Assembly: GCF_902148845.1 (NCBI RefSeq)
Contig: NC_043745.1
Coordinates: 29,836,063 to 29,900,062 of the forward strand
Length of the DNA: 64,000 nt
Direction: 5' to 3'
Source: Salarias fasciatus
Lineage: Eukaryota > Chordata > Actinopteri > Blenniiformes > Blenniidae
In this document: positions 1 through 17,625 of the stretch, piece by piece
Position numbering within the stretch: position 1 is the first letter of the stretch
How the letters are laid out: the number at the start of each line of letters is the position of its first letter
The notes under the pieces: generated by a model
Database searches by the model: none
The model's input: only the letters and a program-made list of their open reading frames with translations
Told to the model about the DNA's origin: nothing
Position numbers and translations under genes: made by a program

Positions 1-38
1 GCATAACAATTTCTGTGTGTTTGTATTGGTGTGCTGTT

Positions 39-62
39 GTGTGTGTGTGTGTGTGAGTGTGT
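39..62. repeat. GT microsatellite
   Basis: A short, slightly interrupted run of GT dinucleotides. From here to the gatm promoter near 1760 I recognise no gene. That stretch holds an AAT trinucleotide run near 940-958, several poly(T) tracts, and an AATAAA on the plus strand near 1258 that could end an unseen upstream transcript but has no coding exon attached to it. Confidence 0.8.
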
Positions 63-1760
63 GTCACTTCAAAATGTAAGCATTACTCAGTGGGGTCTGG
101 CAGGCAGCTCACAGTGATAGATGGTAATGAAATTGAGGGGTCTGACTGAAAGTTGATTAAAAGAGGGTGCTGATGAACTCAGGAGTTTCTACTGTTTGAA
201 GCTGAAACGTGTGCACATGCAATGCTATATTTGCGTACAAACAAAAACGGATGAGACTTTTGACTAGGAAGAGAATCTGAGTCATAACTTCAAATCAAAC
301 ACACAGACTGAAAGATTTGGTTAAATTTACATGACATGGAAAAGTCACGATTTCCCATTTATGCTGAGATCAGCAGGTGTTCAATGGGGTTTGATTAAAT
401 CACTCCGCAACAGGAAATACCAAATGAAATCTAAGAATCAAACCTCGTGTCGTTCTAGTTCAGCATTTTACTTTTGTTATGTGCTGTCTGACTTACTTTA
501 ATGTTGGGTGGCATATGTGACCAAAGCAGAAAATCACTAATGGACTTCAAAGAAATTTTCGATGAGGTGCATGCTTCAGATGTACAACATGACAGCATGT
601 TTTTATTGGCCCAATAAAGTTGGAGCAGTAAAACAATTAGATTAGCTGGGCACAGGGCCCAGAAAAATGGAAATATACAAGTGCCCCAGATATCTCCAAT
701 GAGTAATAAATATAATCCCATTGAATAACATAACTTTGTTTCATTTGCAGCACAGCCAAAGTGTGAGAATAATCAAAGTTATGCTGAATCTTATCATCCT
801 TGTGAAGTTGCCAGGCGGCCTGCAGAGATTTCTGGAGGTTTTTGTGTTGCACCTCAGCTCCGTCTTCATCTGCTTGGACAGATATTTTTCTTCCCCTCAT
901 GTGGTCATGAAATGACAAGTATAGCTTTTATTTTCCAATAATAATAATAATAATAATAAAAACCAGATCCTTTTAAGGATCTTTGCAACCACCGAAGAAG
1001 ATACTGGTGAGAACTGAATGTATTTTTGACTCACATGAGGCAGAAATTGTTTTAGAGGGCAAAGTAATATCAGCGGTGATTGAGGTCTGTGGGTTGTGAA
1101 ACCCTTGTGAGCACAGTCCAGCGAAGCATGTGGTGTCACAGCATGCACATGGCTGTCTCTATCGCCTTGATTATGTCACTATCTTCCTTTCAACCTCTTT
1201 TTCTGTTTTCCAGATTGATTGGAAAATGGTGCATAGTTGCAATCTTTAAAATAATTCAATAAAGATGTGAAAATACTGTGACACCAACTCAAAGGAACTC
1301 TTTATTGGTGCCTGTTTAAACTCATTTTTTACTATTTTTTTTCTATTGTGAGCAAAGAAAAGAGTGATACAAAGAGTGAGATTATTGTTGAAAAAAAAAC
1401 TTTTACATTGCATAAACAACTTTTTTTTTTCAAAGGTTCAGTTTTTGCAGATAATCATTTTTCATTTATGCAGAAGAAGAAAAAAATACACAATAGTGAC
1501 TTGTCCTCCAGTTTGCTTCTCTAAATGTCACTTGCAAAAGTAACAACTTCCAAGTGTCTCTGCAGGATAAAACAATCCGCTCTCTGAATTGACTGTGCCA
1601 TCGAGGTGCAGATGTTGTCCTTGGAAACTTAATGCTGCTGCCCCAGTTGATAAGAATTTGCTGGCATAAGGGATTGTGTTTCAGAAATGCTTTTTCTCAA
1701 GTCACGTTGCTCCACAACGCGAAGGCGACCAATGGTCTTCCAGGCACGTAGGAGCGCCGC

Positions 1761-1767
1761 TATAAAG
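1761..1767 (+). promoter_or_regulatory. gatm: TATA box of gatm
   Basis: TATAAAG sits in a GC-rich context 102 bp before the gatm start codon. A start site about 30 bp downstream would give a 5' UTR of roughly 75 bp. The call rests on motif and position only. Confidence 0.6.
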
Positions 1768-1868
1768 CCCGGCGGAGGGCTGAGGCGTCTTCATTGATGA
1801 GCAGACCGAGAGGTGGACCCTGCGCGGCCGCGTGATTTTCACTGACACACTCACTATTACATTGGACA

Positions 1869-6223
<4,355 letters not shown>

Positions 6224-6235
6224 TGAGCTTTGAAA

Positions 6236-6241
6236 ATTAAA
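6236..6241 (+). terminator. gatm: Poly(A) signal of gatm
   Basis: ATTAAA lies 39 bp after the gatm stop codon, which implies a very short 3' UTR. A poly(T) run follows at 6278-6304. This is the only close candidate signal; a longer alternative UTR cannot be excluded. Confidence 0.6.
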
Positions 6242-6277
6242 GCCTCATTCTGGAGTCGTAAGCCCACCGTAATGAAC

Positions 6278-6309
<32 letters not shown>

Positions 6310-7800
6310 CTGTCAATCAACAGCAAACACGTCGGTAAAAGAGAGGCAAAACCTTATGCAATTATCAAAACGTGCATTTTATTTGTAGTTGGTCTCATCT
6401 GATGCAACTCAAAATTTAACACAGTATTTTTTCAAATTTGTGAGGAAATTAAAAAAGAAACTGAGGCAAATCATTACAGGTGGCATCAAAACCTCTTTTT
6501 TTCCGGATTGTTTCTTTATGTCCTAAGTGAACATTTGTGGATTGTTTTGATTTGACATCGCTGTATATCACAGTGTCTTTGCAAACAGCTTTGTTCAGAG
6601 ATAAATAGTATGCTCAATAGCAACAAATGAACATCACTTTTCTTTAATCCATAACCTCAATATGAACTGCATTTCTGGCCTGGCTTATACATGCTTGTGG
6701 CTTACACATCTGGAAGCCATAGCTCTGAGGACAAGGTACAATTTGGTATGTGAATGTCATCTAACTAGGGAACAGGAGGATAGAGACTACCTCCGCATGA
6801 AAACTCAAAAACCACAGTATGCTTCTTTTCCAAAATATTTTTTTTTTATTTAAAGGAATGTATACAACTGTTATGTAGGTCATTGAACAATTTTAAGTTT
6901 TTATCATTAGCTTATTACTGTGAAAAGATAAAAAAAATTGAGCACAAAATTGAGTACAAAAGGTTCTGTTTATATTTTTCATAGTCTTTATTGGATTTCC
7001 CAACAATTAGTGTTTTTATATATATATACTTCAAAATATGTGGTCCATATCAGATATTGTATACCTTTTGCCTCTGTTATTTTCTTCTCTTGCAAATCTG
7101 GGCCAGTTTTATGCTACTAGTCATTCTCACCGAACTGCTTTGCTGCTTTTGTGTGCAAACAATGTCTTAAGAATGTGTGAAGATTTCTGGCTTAGGATTC
7201 CTTTGCTGGAGACAGAGTGGGATAAAGATGTCTGACTGCGTTGAAGTCAACTTCAAAACAGCAAATTCAAGGAAAGTTGTGACTCGACAAAGGAATGCAA
7301 TTGATGTTTTGTATTATTCAGTGTAATTAAATGTGATTAAAACAGGTTTTCTGTGTGGCTGTGTGAGACATTGACATACAAAATATGAGGGATGTACAAG
7401 GAGAAATGACCTGGCACAAATGTGAAACACATTAGCGTACAGAGCTAAAATAGACACAACAGGAACACAAAGATCTTCTTCTTCTATACTTGCTTCCTAT
7501 AATTATATACATGCAACTGCATCATAGCTCCTGCATGAATCATAGCCAGAAACTATGTCATGAACAAATAAATAAGGCAAACAGCCACAGTTTGAATATA
7601 AATTGAGGAGCTGCTGCATGAGCTCATCAGTGAATTTAGCAGTTTGGAAGATGCAAATACATAATTCAAGAAAAAACGATGTACAGTTGCAAACTGATTT
7701 TCAACTTCATTTTCTCATCCAACGTGGCTTAGAACTATGCATGAGTAATATCTGCATAATAGTGATCAATTTTAGACTGGCAGAAACATTTTGTCTAAAC
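6310..7800. other. Intergenic, nothing recognised
   Basis: AT-rich DNA between gatm and the first repeat. The open frames here are short and lack codon bias, splice context or any recognised protein family. Confidence 0.6.
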
Positions 7801-7804
7801 AATA

Positions 7805-8035
7805 AAATTTAGGGTATAGTGCATACACTTTGGACAGGCTGCCATCCATCATATGGCAAGCACGCATTTCAGAGAGGATATCAGAGTACTGAGAGGAAAC
7901 ACAGGCAGGCACAGGGAGAACATGCAGTCTCCTCAAAGAAATTCCTCCTATTCCAGCAAGGACTCGACCCGGGAACATCCTTGTGACCGTGCTCGGTACC
8001 ACGCCACAGCGATGTTCTGTGCCTTCCTGTGAGGC
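7805..8035 (-). repeat. SINE-like dispersed repeat, copy 1
   Basis: Read on the minus strand, this matches a common fish repeat. It has a tRNA-like head with a B-box-like GGTCGAGTCC, then a segment reading close to 'gcatgttctccctgtg', then a body with 'tttcctc'. Clear relatives lie at 33210, 45840, 50085 and 53675. The copy is old and diverged. The family assignment comes from memory of fish repeats, not from a search. Confidence 0.55.
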
Positions 8036-8129
8036 AACGAGATCAAGGGAAGGTAGGGGGCAGTTGGTGATGTTCTGAGCCGTGTTAACTATGGTGAGTC
8101 TTCCTATCTGCTGTTTTATAGCTGGCAAA

Positions 8130-8900
8130 CCAAACACACATGCAGTAGGTCAGGATGCTCTCCATGGAGCATCAATAGAAGGCCATTAGCAGTCTTTTGG
8201 GAAAGTCGTTGCTTCTGAGGACCCTTGGAAGTGCAGTCTCTAATCAGAAACCCTCTCCACTGTCCGCCCTGTCCACCTGCTGTGGGCTGGTGAGTTCAGA
8301 GCATCCCTCGCATGTGGCTGCACCTCAAAGCGGGTGAAGAAGAAGACAGCGCTGCAGCTGCTGGGAGACATTATCAGGCCTGGCTTTAACAGTTCTGGAT
8401 GTGGTTGGAGCACTTTTCCTGAAGAGGATGTATGCTGGTGCGATGAGCAGGGATATGCGGTCTGACTGGCCCAGATGTGACCACTTAGCGCTGAAGCCCA
8501 GTATGTTTGAGTACACCTTGTCCAATGTGTTGTCTCTCCTGGTAGCACACTGCACATGCTGATGGAATTTGGGAAGCACAGTCTTTAAGTCAGAATTTTT
8601 TTTTTTATCATTGCAAAGCTTTCAAAGTTTTTTCCCAGTGAATTTCGACAACGAGAGGAGCAAGACTGCATTACAATGTCAGGCTGGTAATATATCTTAT
8701 GTTCAACCTTGGTGGACCACAGTGCCCACCTTGAACAAGACGTCTATACGCTGAGTATTTGGACTCAGCTCTCACACTGGAAGTACACAGACCTGCTAGC
8801 CCACAGAAGCGGTTCTGTCTCTCTATTCTCCCTGAACACCTTCCTCAAGCCATCTGGACGCGGTCATAGACCTTCTCCAGATCTACAAAACACAAACTAG
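8130..8900 (-). mobile_element. Degenerate LINE reverse-transcriptase remnant
   Basis: On the minus strand near 8855-8890 one frame reads FVDLEKVYDRV, the conserved FxDLEKAYDRV block of LINE reverse transcriptases. The flanking 8130-8560 stretch also resembles common fish LINE coding sequence read in the same direction. No long frame survives. The limits and clade are uncertain. Confidence 0.45.
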
Positions 8901-9009
8901 TTTGGCAAACTTCCATGACCCACGCCAGCTGAAATGACTTTTCATTTTTCTCAAACTCAAAGAAATAATGCCTGAGTCCTCCCTGCGCAACATCTTGTGT
9001 TTCTTTGTG

Positions 9010-9250
9010 TGCGTATACCATCCGGTTTCAGGTGACCTCTTTCTACACGGGAAGAGCGACAAAATGAACAAACTAATCATTTGAAATTGGTTTGGAGAAT
9101 AAAGTCAGCCTGGATTTGAAGACTCTGGCATTTGGATACATGTGTACAAGCTGATCTTTCCCCTGGAGCTTCGTGTTCAGCTTATTCATGTGTGAAAACC
9201 TGTTCACAGCAAAAGAAGACAACCAAGCCAGTTCACTGACAGTGACCCCA
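9010..9250 (-). mobile_element. hAT transposase fragment, copy 1
   Basis: Translated on the minus strand, the segment reads HMNKLNTKLQGKDQLV, then RLTLFSKPIS and FVHF. This is the 'HLNxLNxxLQGK...KLxLFxxQ...FxHFP' block typical of hAT transposases of the ZBED / GTF2IRD2-like type. Stops interrupt it and only this block survives. A related copy lies 1.6 kb downstream in the same orientation. Confidence 0.65.
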
Positions 9251-9259
9251 CCTCCAAAA

Positions 9260-10620
9260 CATGTCAGCTCAATAAACCACTGACGCCACTATTCTTTTTT
9301 TCATCAATACGGGGAATTAAGTGAACATAAAATACCTGAACCGACTGAAAAGTCCTGTTTTTCTGACTCTAAGTCACAAGAAAATGCAAACACACCAGAA
9401 AGCAATTTTGATCAAAAATATTTAACCCTTTTGAACTGATCTCATTATTTCAGGCTTCTACTGAAATTTTATATACACTTAATGTATTGTCTCTAATCTG
9501 TGGAGTCGCTCCTTTCATTTATTTAAGTGTTTCTTTTCGGCATGAAGTGGCGGAGTGCCCACATGTTAAATGTAGCAGGTGTGGTTGTTGAAATGAAGGA
9601 ACACTGGATTCTGATAGTGGCATCAAAGAAAAAATTATAATATGATGAAACATCACAAAGAACTTCAAGAAACATTTTTGTAAATGTCATCAACATATTT
9701 GAAAAAAAAGTGTGAAATCATTAATTTCATGCAAGATTAGAGTCAAATTATTTTAGCTTCGTCTGAGCTTCATATAAATTCTTGCATGTTTGTAAAACTT
9801 ATCTTTATTGTCCAAATAACTTCTCCACTCACAGATAAAAACTGTTACACAGCTCCAAAACTTTCAGGAATTTTCTTCATTGCTGAGGAATTTTGCGAGA
9901 CAGAGCCACAGATGTGGAGTCAAAGCTTCGACGCCACACAAGGAGGTTTTATTTTAGGATGGAAAAAGATACAGAAGAGTCAGCAGACTGAGAGTCAGGC
10001 TGGCGCTCACACACAACTCCGACATTCTCTGCTATGGCTTCAGTCAACCCAGTTTACAACACTCATGAGAATAACATCTGTTAGACTTTCTGACATATCA
10101 AGAAGTTGAATGATCATTTATAGTCGTACGACGTCCTGATCGGTTTGTGTGTCCGCTGTGTGATAAATCCTCCTCTTGCAAAAAATGCCAAATAGGACAG
10201 AAGCAGCAAACATTATAGCAATAAGACAGTTGTTTTTTTCTTGTGCCCAATTTGTTGAACCTTTCAGACTATCTCACAAAAATGACAGTCAGCTATAAAG
10301 TAATGGACCTTTGTGTCTGAGGTTCTTGCACTTTTTATGAAAGAGAATAAAACTTAATCTTGGTAGTTAATCTTCAAACTGATAACTATGTGAGCCAGTT
10401 TGTTTACAGTTCATAAAAGGGTTTTCTTATATAGCTTCCTTCCATGTTTGAGGCCTATGAATTCTCCTTAAGTGTGAATTTGACAGTGTGTGACAGTGCA
10501 AATTGTGATTTTTTTTTTTAACAAGGTAGAGCAATTTACAATCCATTTCATTTCAGTTCTCCTTTTTGGGCATAAAAATATGAAGTTAGTTTTGTTGTGG
10601 CCATTTTTGGGATAAATCTC
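9260..10620. other. Intergenic, nothing recognised
   Basis: AT-rich spacer between two hAT fragments. It may include non-coding parts of those elements, but I see no coding block, terminal repeat or RNA gene. Confidence 0.5.
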
Positions 10621-10629
10621 AAATGTTGT

Positions 10630-11160
10630 GAATTTGGCTCTATGAGTGTTATTGATGACGTTTAGTAATGTTCACGATGCGGAACATCTGCTCACACACA
10701 TAGGTCAAGCCTGGCAGTGCTTTCTGTGCCGTCCCCCCAAGGTTTGGAAATGTGACTTCGTCAAGAGAAGCATAGAAGTCATTCAGAGAGTTGAAATTCT
10801 CCTTTAAGACGGAGTCAGATTAAAGATAGTCAAATCCTAATTGCAACTCCTGTTATGCAGTTAGAGCTTGAGCCTGGTGTGCAGGACACCAGCTCATGTG
10901 ACTTGTCATTTGCTGTATTTCTTCAAAATTCAGGTGAAGTCTTTTTACATGGCTGGAGTGACAAAATGAGTGAAAGAATAATTTGAAATGGGTTTGGAGA
11001 ATAAAGTTAATCTGGGGTTGAAGCCTTTGACATTTGTGTTACATACAAACCCATTCAGCTTATTCATGTCTGAAAAAAATGTTCTCAGACAACAACAAAC
11101 TCTCAAAGTCAGTTCTTGTTGTTCAGTTCAGGAAATCTGTCAGATTTATTTATTAATTCC
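10630..11160 (-). mobile_element. hAT transposase fragment, copy 2
   Basis: On the minus strand three blocks follow in the correct order. First comes FPELNNKN with an HMNKLN block (11150-11045) and RLTLFSKPIS...FTHF (about 10985-10945). Next is LNDFYASLDEVTFPNL (about 10795-10745). Last is the C-terminal dimerisation signature YVCEQMFRIVNITK (about 10705-10655), which then runs into a stop. The order and the CEQMF block identify a hAT element of the GTF2IRD2/ZBED-like group. The copy is broken by several stops and clearly inactive. Confidence 0.75.
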
Positions 11161-11164
11161 AAAA

Positions 11165-12290
11165 TGTACTGATTACCTCTTTGAGGCCCCACACTGAACC
11201 AGTGACAGACCTGGTGATCTGCAAGGAATGGACTGGAGGTCATAAAGAGGACATGCAGAGAGACATCGGGAAGAGAGGTTTGCATGGAAGAGGGGGACAG
11301 ATGAGATGCATCAGATACTAATCTGATGAGCAGGGAGGAAACACACAGGAGGGACAAGTGTGTGGAGACACGGTCAAGACAGGTGAGACATTTTAAAGGA
11401 AAACAGGAATAATGAAAATAGCACACAATGAGTTTTTAAAGTTTTTGGGACTTCCCACTGTGTTTTGCCCAATGATTCACCATAAATATTTGTATGAGTC
11501 AACTGATCCAAATATGGGGTGTATTTTTCAAAATTATCCAGGTAGTGAGGCATAAAACTGAAATAACTTAGCAGTTGTAGATAGTCGTAGCATTATTTTA
11601 AAGAAAATATTGATGGGCATTTGCTTTTCTTTGCTTGTTATTATTTATTGTGAATATTTGTTTTCATTTATTGATAACAATAAATAAATAAATAAATAAT
11701 ACCAACAGCTGACAACAGCTGAAACTTCTAAAAACAAAATGTTTTTAGGATGAGCCTTCTGACACCCAAAATAAATACAGTTCTGAACTAGTGCCCTCAA
11801 GAACTTAAGAGAGGAATGAAAACACTTATCACAACAACTGAATGCTATTTTTTCAATTTTCTCTTTTCCAAATAGGATCCCAGTGATTCTATCTTGATAT
11901 GTTGATAGGTTTAGATGACTGTCTTTAAAACTCCCTTGTCCATTTGTATTCTTATTTAAAGCAGTACAGCTGGTGTTATGTTATGTTGCTTCATAGTTGC
12001 TTAAAGAAAAAGACTGCTACTGCTTGAGGCAGAGGTGGAGTGGTGGAACGGTGTTAACATGGGCAATGCCTGAACATGCCCATGTTGACAAAATCTTTGG
12101 ATATGAAGTGGTTTGTGTTTCCAGATCGTCGATTGTCAATTACACACATTATCCAATCATCATGCAGAATCCGCCCAGGCCCGCCTCCTGCCCCATGGAC
12201 CTCCAGAGACGCACCTGAGGGGCATTATGATCAGTATCTGATTATAAAAGATAACGGAAACCCTGGCGATCTTATCAGAATTTCAACAGC
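11165..12290. other. Upstream region of slc27a2
   Basis: No gene recognised. Composition shifts from AT-rich to GC-rich after about 12150, and a C-rich tract near 12306-12318 suggests that the CpG-rich promoter of slc27a2 begins there. There is no convincing TATA box. Confidence 0.45.
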
Positions 12291-12525
12291 AGTGACAACA
12301 AGCTGCCCCACCCCCCCGCCGCTCCGATCCACCTGTCAGCTCCTTCCCGGCTCGGAGTGGTCGATCGGAACGGGAGCCGGTCTGAACCGGAGGACACATG
12401 TTGATGCTCTCTAACGCAGGACAGAGAGCTGTTCAAAGTTCAGGGCTGCGCGTTCAATTCAAAGTTGGGCCTTCCAGGACTCTGACAGCGGCCGCACTGC
12501 TCCGACACAAAGCCCCGGCAAAATA

Positions 12526-15500
12526 ATGGCTGCTTTGATTATCGCGTTCACCGTTTTGGCAGTTTTGCCTCTTGTGCTTTACTTCATTAACCCTTATTTT
12601 TGGGAGGATTTTAAGTTCGCAGTCACTCTGATTCGTATTGGTGTGCGTTTGAACCAAATTGGAAAGAAGTTTTACAGCGTTTTGGACTGTTTTCTGGACA
12701 AGGTGGCCAGCCACCCTCACAAAACCTTCCTGCTGTTTGAAGAAAGCTCCTACTCCTACAGCCAAGCCGACAAGGAGAGCAGCAAGGCGGCCAGGGCGCT
12801 GTCCGGGTGCCTGGAGCCCGGCGACACGGTGGCGCTGCTCCTCGGGAACGAGCCCATGTTCGTGTTTCTGTGGCTGGCCGCCGCCAAGCTGGGGTGCACC
12901 GCCGCGCTCCTCAACTGCAACCTCCGGTCCAAGTCCCTGCTGCACTGCTTCTCCTGCTGCGATGCCAAAGTCCTGGTGGCTGGGGCCGGTGAGTCCGGAG
13001 AACGCGCCGCACGCGCGCTCTGAGCCGTTTCACAATATGTTGGTCGAGTGCAGGAAAATAATCAATGAATATTTAAAGGCAAAAGTATAATGAGGTTAAT
13101 ACTGGTCCGAATATATTTTGAATCGTCTGAAAAAGTATGTCGTCTAAGGAAAAGAATGTGTCACCACTTGTTTTTTTTAATGCCTAAAATCCTGAAAACT
13201 GAGCAAATTCACCTGTAGAGAAGTGACGGGAGTCACGTGCTCACTGGTCTTTATTCCATTAGTTGTGTTGTTTGGGATTTATTAGAACATAAGCATTGAT
13301 TGGGAATAATCGATAACCCGCGAGCCATCGTACTATCCTGGAAAACCCTCCTCTTTTCACTTCTCAGCCAATCAACAGGTGAACTCACCGGTGCGTCTCA
13401 GTGTTGCCATGGTAACAGTATGACTGACAGGCTTCTGGGCGCCCCTGACCTGATGCCTTCACTCGACCTCAGATAACTTTTTATGAATGGTTTGCGGCGG
13501 TTAAAGTTCCTAGCAATTATTCCGTTTGGAACGGGTCAAATATGTGTGTGTTATTTTACTGCTTTACAGCAAATAGTAATTTACTCTAAATGCGTTACTC
13601 TCAATACAGTATTGACTTTAAAATCGCCATGAATTCCAGTCTGTCGTTTCTAAACGCATTTTATTTTTATGCATAAACAAACCCCCACCACAACCCGTCA
13701 GACAGCATTTTATCCATTTACACAAAAAATGCAAAATATAGTCCAATTAACTAGAACAATAACAAAATGACAATAACACTAAGATGAGTAAAATAAAAGT
13801 TATATTAAAGAATAAAACGGTTCTACTTTGTCTCCAGTCACTGATATGTAATCAAAAGTAAGCAGCTGGCAATCAAGGCCAATTATACTCTTTGTCCCAG
13901 ACTTTGAGAGGTACAGGGGGAACCGTCTTTCTTTATATGTAACGCATTTAAAAAGAAAAGGCTCTCCAGTTCTGCAAGAAGCTGAGAGAACTATCCAAAT
14001 AGACACACAGTGTGCAAATATGACAACCTGTCTTATTTTTTGCTGGTAAAATACCATGAAAACACAATTGCAGCAAGTCAGTGCTGGTAAAATTATTGCA
14101 TTAAAATCAAAAAGTTATTGGATGGTTCTCTGTGAAATCATAAAAGGACATGCACACTTGGTAAAGCTGAATTCAAGCATGACCACAGTCATTCACCTTT
14201 AATGTGTCACCTGAGAGCCAGGTGCTCCAGTGTTGTGACTCTACAGCAGTTTCCCAGAGGTAGAACACTGTCCAGACTCCCTCAGTGTAGAATCCACTCG
14301 GTGTATGCTGGATTGCTTCACAACGGACTCCAAAGTTGATGTGGATGGATGCCCATTCCACTGGTCACTGTCATTTTGACACAGAACCATCGTTAATTAT
14401 TTTAATGCCTTTTGTATACAATAAGGAGCACATTGTTAAGTTTGGGTTTCTTTTATGTACATTGCACCGACATGGATTAAGGTCTCACAGGTTTTCTGAT
14501 GTCTCCTCTTCAGACCTGAAAGCAGCCGTGGAGGAGATACTGCCCACTTTAAAGGAGCAGGGGATCCGAGTGTTTATCCTCAGTGAACACTGTGATGTGG
14601 AGGGCATTGAAAGCCTCTCTGACAAAATCAACAACGCTTCAGATGAACCTCTTTCTCCTCAGCTGAGAGCAAATCTGACTCTGAAGAGTCCTGCATTATA
14701 CATCTTCACCTCTGGAACCACAGGTAATCTGACACGTTTATCTGACCTTGACCTCTGATCTGGGCTCATAATTTGCTCACGGAGATGTCTGAGTGACAGA
14801 AGTCAAGCAAAATTCTCATAGATTGTATCCTAATGATTTTCTTACTTTTAAGGTCTACCCAAGGCAGCTGTGATCGACCATGACAGGATATGGAAGGCGA
14901 CCTTCCTGCAGTTTATGGTCGGTGTACGCTCAGATGACATAGTTTACATTAACCTGCCACTTTACCACACCGCTGGTTTCCTGATGGGACTCACTGGAGC
15001 CATAAACCTGGGTAAGACAGAAAAAAACCACAACTGAAAGCCCAAATGAATCTTGGCGATAACAAAGTGTAAAGTGTATGACCTCCAATAACAGGCTGTG
15101 TTGTTTGTATTGTGCTTAAATATTAAAGTCAAGTATAAAGTTTTCAACACTCCCTGAGCTGTTGGTGCCAACAGGTATTTTCACTGCCGGTGTCTCTTTA
15201 TTTGTAGGCATCACTATAGTTTTAAGACGCAAATTCTCTGCCTCCAACTTTTGGGATGACTGCAGAAAGCATAATGTGACTGTCATTCAATACATTGGAG
15301 AGATTATGCGGTATCTCTGTAACACGCCAAAGGTAAAAATCAGCACAAAGTCCCATTTCCATCTATAAAACGGTCAGTACGTTTATCATACACGTTAAAC
15401 AGAGGTGATTTGTCATGTGTGTTTTTCCCACTCAGAAAGACAATGACAGGGATCACAAAGTGCGGCTGGCTGTGGGGAACGGCATCAGGGCAGACGCGTG

Positions 15501-17340
15501 GGCTGAATTCCTGCAGAGATTTGGGGATATTCGTGTCTGTGAATGCTATGGAGCAACCGAAGGAAACGCTGGCTTTGTCAACTACATTGGAAAAATTGGA
15601 GCGATCGGCAAAGAACACTTTTTGTACAAAGTAAGAAAACAACAAATTCTGGTCATTTGCTCAGTTGAGTTTCTCTGAGGGTTAACCTCTGTCTAGACTT
15701 CACCAGCAATTTATCGACATTGCAGTCGATGATTTGTGAGTTTTGACTGCAATGATTATTCATTCATCAGTGTTCCGTCCTGATTTCTCTTGCTTGTGGT
15801 TGTTTGTGTGGGCCAATCCCAATTGATGATGAAAAATAACATGCTTTATTTTTTAAATTCTTTTGCAGAAAACTTGCCCATATTCCCTCATCAGGTATGA
15901 CACCGAGAAAGAGGAACCAGTCAGAGACTCCAAAGGGTTTTGCATGGAAGTCCCAGTGGGTGAGGCAACCCCTCCAGAGTTTGACGACCCCTCCTAAACT
16001 TGAAGCTCCTGCGAAAACTTTGCGGTGTTTGTTGCTTTCGCTCGTAGGAGAGACGGGTTTGCTGATAGGAAAGATCGGAAAGGGAACAGAATTCACCGGC
16101 TACGCCAAAAATAAGCAGCAGACAGAGAAGAAGAAGCTGAGAGATGTGTTTGTGAAGGGAGACCTGTACTTTAACAGCGGCGACCTGCTCAGGATCGACA
16201 AAGAGGGTTTCGTCTACTTCCAGGACCGCATTGGAGACACTTTCAGGTCAGTGCATTAACTTTGGCAAGCAAACAAACAGTGGGGACAAAAATAAATGAT
16301 TAGATAACCATATCATTTGTGTCACACAGCCTCCATTGATCAGATGTTTGTAAGCTTGTGAGTGGGTGTTGCTGAAATACTTTACATGCCATAATCAGTG
16401 ATGACTTTGGCTCCACTGAGTTTGAAAAGTACGACTGATTCCAATACTGGAAAATGAATTTAAGATGCAAGAAAAGCAATGCATTTATTTAAAAGTAATT
16501 GCCTTTAATTTATGTAGAAGTTATGATTCTACTGTTTGCAGACAATGGTCAAATTTGTATTACTTGGAAATCAGGCATGCTTCATAAATGAAATAATACT
16601 AGCATTAATGGTTTTTGTGTTTAAATTAAAATTAAAAAAAAAAAAAATGCTCCAGAGCTAGGACAAAGGACTGCAGTTAAGCTATTTATTTACTTAGTGT
16701 GTTTTGTAATCTCATACAGGTGGAAAGGAGAAAATGTGGCAACCACAGAGGTGGCTGACCATTTGGTCATGCTGGACTCTGTGGAGGAGGCTAATGTCTA
16801 TGGTGTGAAAGTGCCAGGTGATTCTGCTATTTATTACCATTCACGAGCAATTTGAGTCCGAGTTGGCCTGGAAAAAAAAAAAAGCTTGTGGACTTCCATG
16901 TAATCAGGTGCTTTTTTCTTCTTTTTTTTTAAACCTAGGTCATGAAGGACGAATTGGGATGGCAGCGCTGAGGCTGAAAGAAAACATGGACTTTGATGGA
17001 AAAGCAATTTATCAGCACGTCAAAAACTGCCTTCCAAGCTATGCAAGACCACGCTTCATTCGCTTACAGGTAAAAAGTCATGTTGAGTATAAATACAAAA
17101 TTATTCTGTATGTGTCTAAATAATCTACCACCATTAATCATAAAATGACCGTTTCGTTCTCCTCAGGACGCACTGGCAGTGACCGGGACGTACAAACCGA
17201 TGAAGATGAAGCTGGCAGAAGAGGGCTTCAACCCCGCCGTCATCGAAAATCCTTTATTCTTCTTGCAGGATGGCCAGGGATACATTCCCATGACTCAGGA
17301 GATCTTTAACTCCATCACAGAAGGTTCACTCAGGCTCTGA
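12526..17340 (+). CDS. slc27a2: Very-long-chain acyl-CoA synthetase / fatty acid transporter FATP2
   Basis: FATP2 joins long and very-long fatty acids, and bile acids, to CoA using ATP, and promotes fatty-acid uptake. It acts at the ER, peroxisome and plasma membrane. Ten exons in phase: 12526-12988, 14514-14723, 14853-15011, 15208-15332, 15436-15630, 15869-15959, 16048-16246, 16720-16817, 16939-17069 and 17167-17340. They give 614 aa (human about 620). A hydrophobic N-terminal segment (residues 2-23) fits the family's single membrane anchor. The AMP-binding motif [14 protein letters not shown] spans the exon 2/3 junction. The FATP signature [20 protein letters not shown] spans exons 7/8, and YFNSGDLL and [11 protein letters not shown] follow. 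Close synteny with hdc supports slc27a2 over the paralogue slc27a6. Exon 1 is GC-rich. No breaks seen. Confidence 0.95.
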
Positions 17341-17499
17341 GCTCAATGATCATTACTGGCTTGTCAACATGCTGGTTTTAGGAAATACAGAATACTGAAG
17401 TAATCATCTTAAAGAAATCAAGATGCTGATGCTGCAGATGTGCAGAGATCTTATATTTTATCCCTTATAGGAATCGTTTTGAAAATGTGCCTCACTATT

Positions 17500-17505
17500 A
17501 ATAAA
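17500..17505 (+). terminator. slc27a2: Poly(A) signal of slc27a2
   Basis: AATAAA lies 160 bp after the slc27a2 stop. The opposite-strand poly(A) signal of hdc lies only about 120 bp further on, so the two genes end tail to tail. Confidence 0.75.
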
Positions 17506-17625
17506 GTTTAAGTCCTCATAGTTCATTGTTCACCATTTCATTGTACTCGCTGCCCCTAAATTGCTTAAATTAAAAAAATAAAATAAATCGAAAATTTCAC
17601 ATTGTGAAAGTTTCAGCCAGTAGTC

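Noticed and set aside
12454-12945. A 163-codon minus-strand frame over slc27a2 exon 1
   Set aside because: It is the antisense shadow of the GC-rich first exon.
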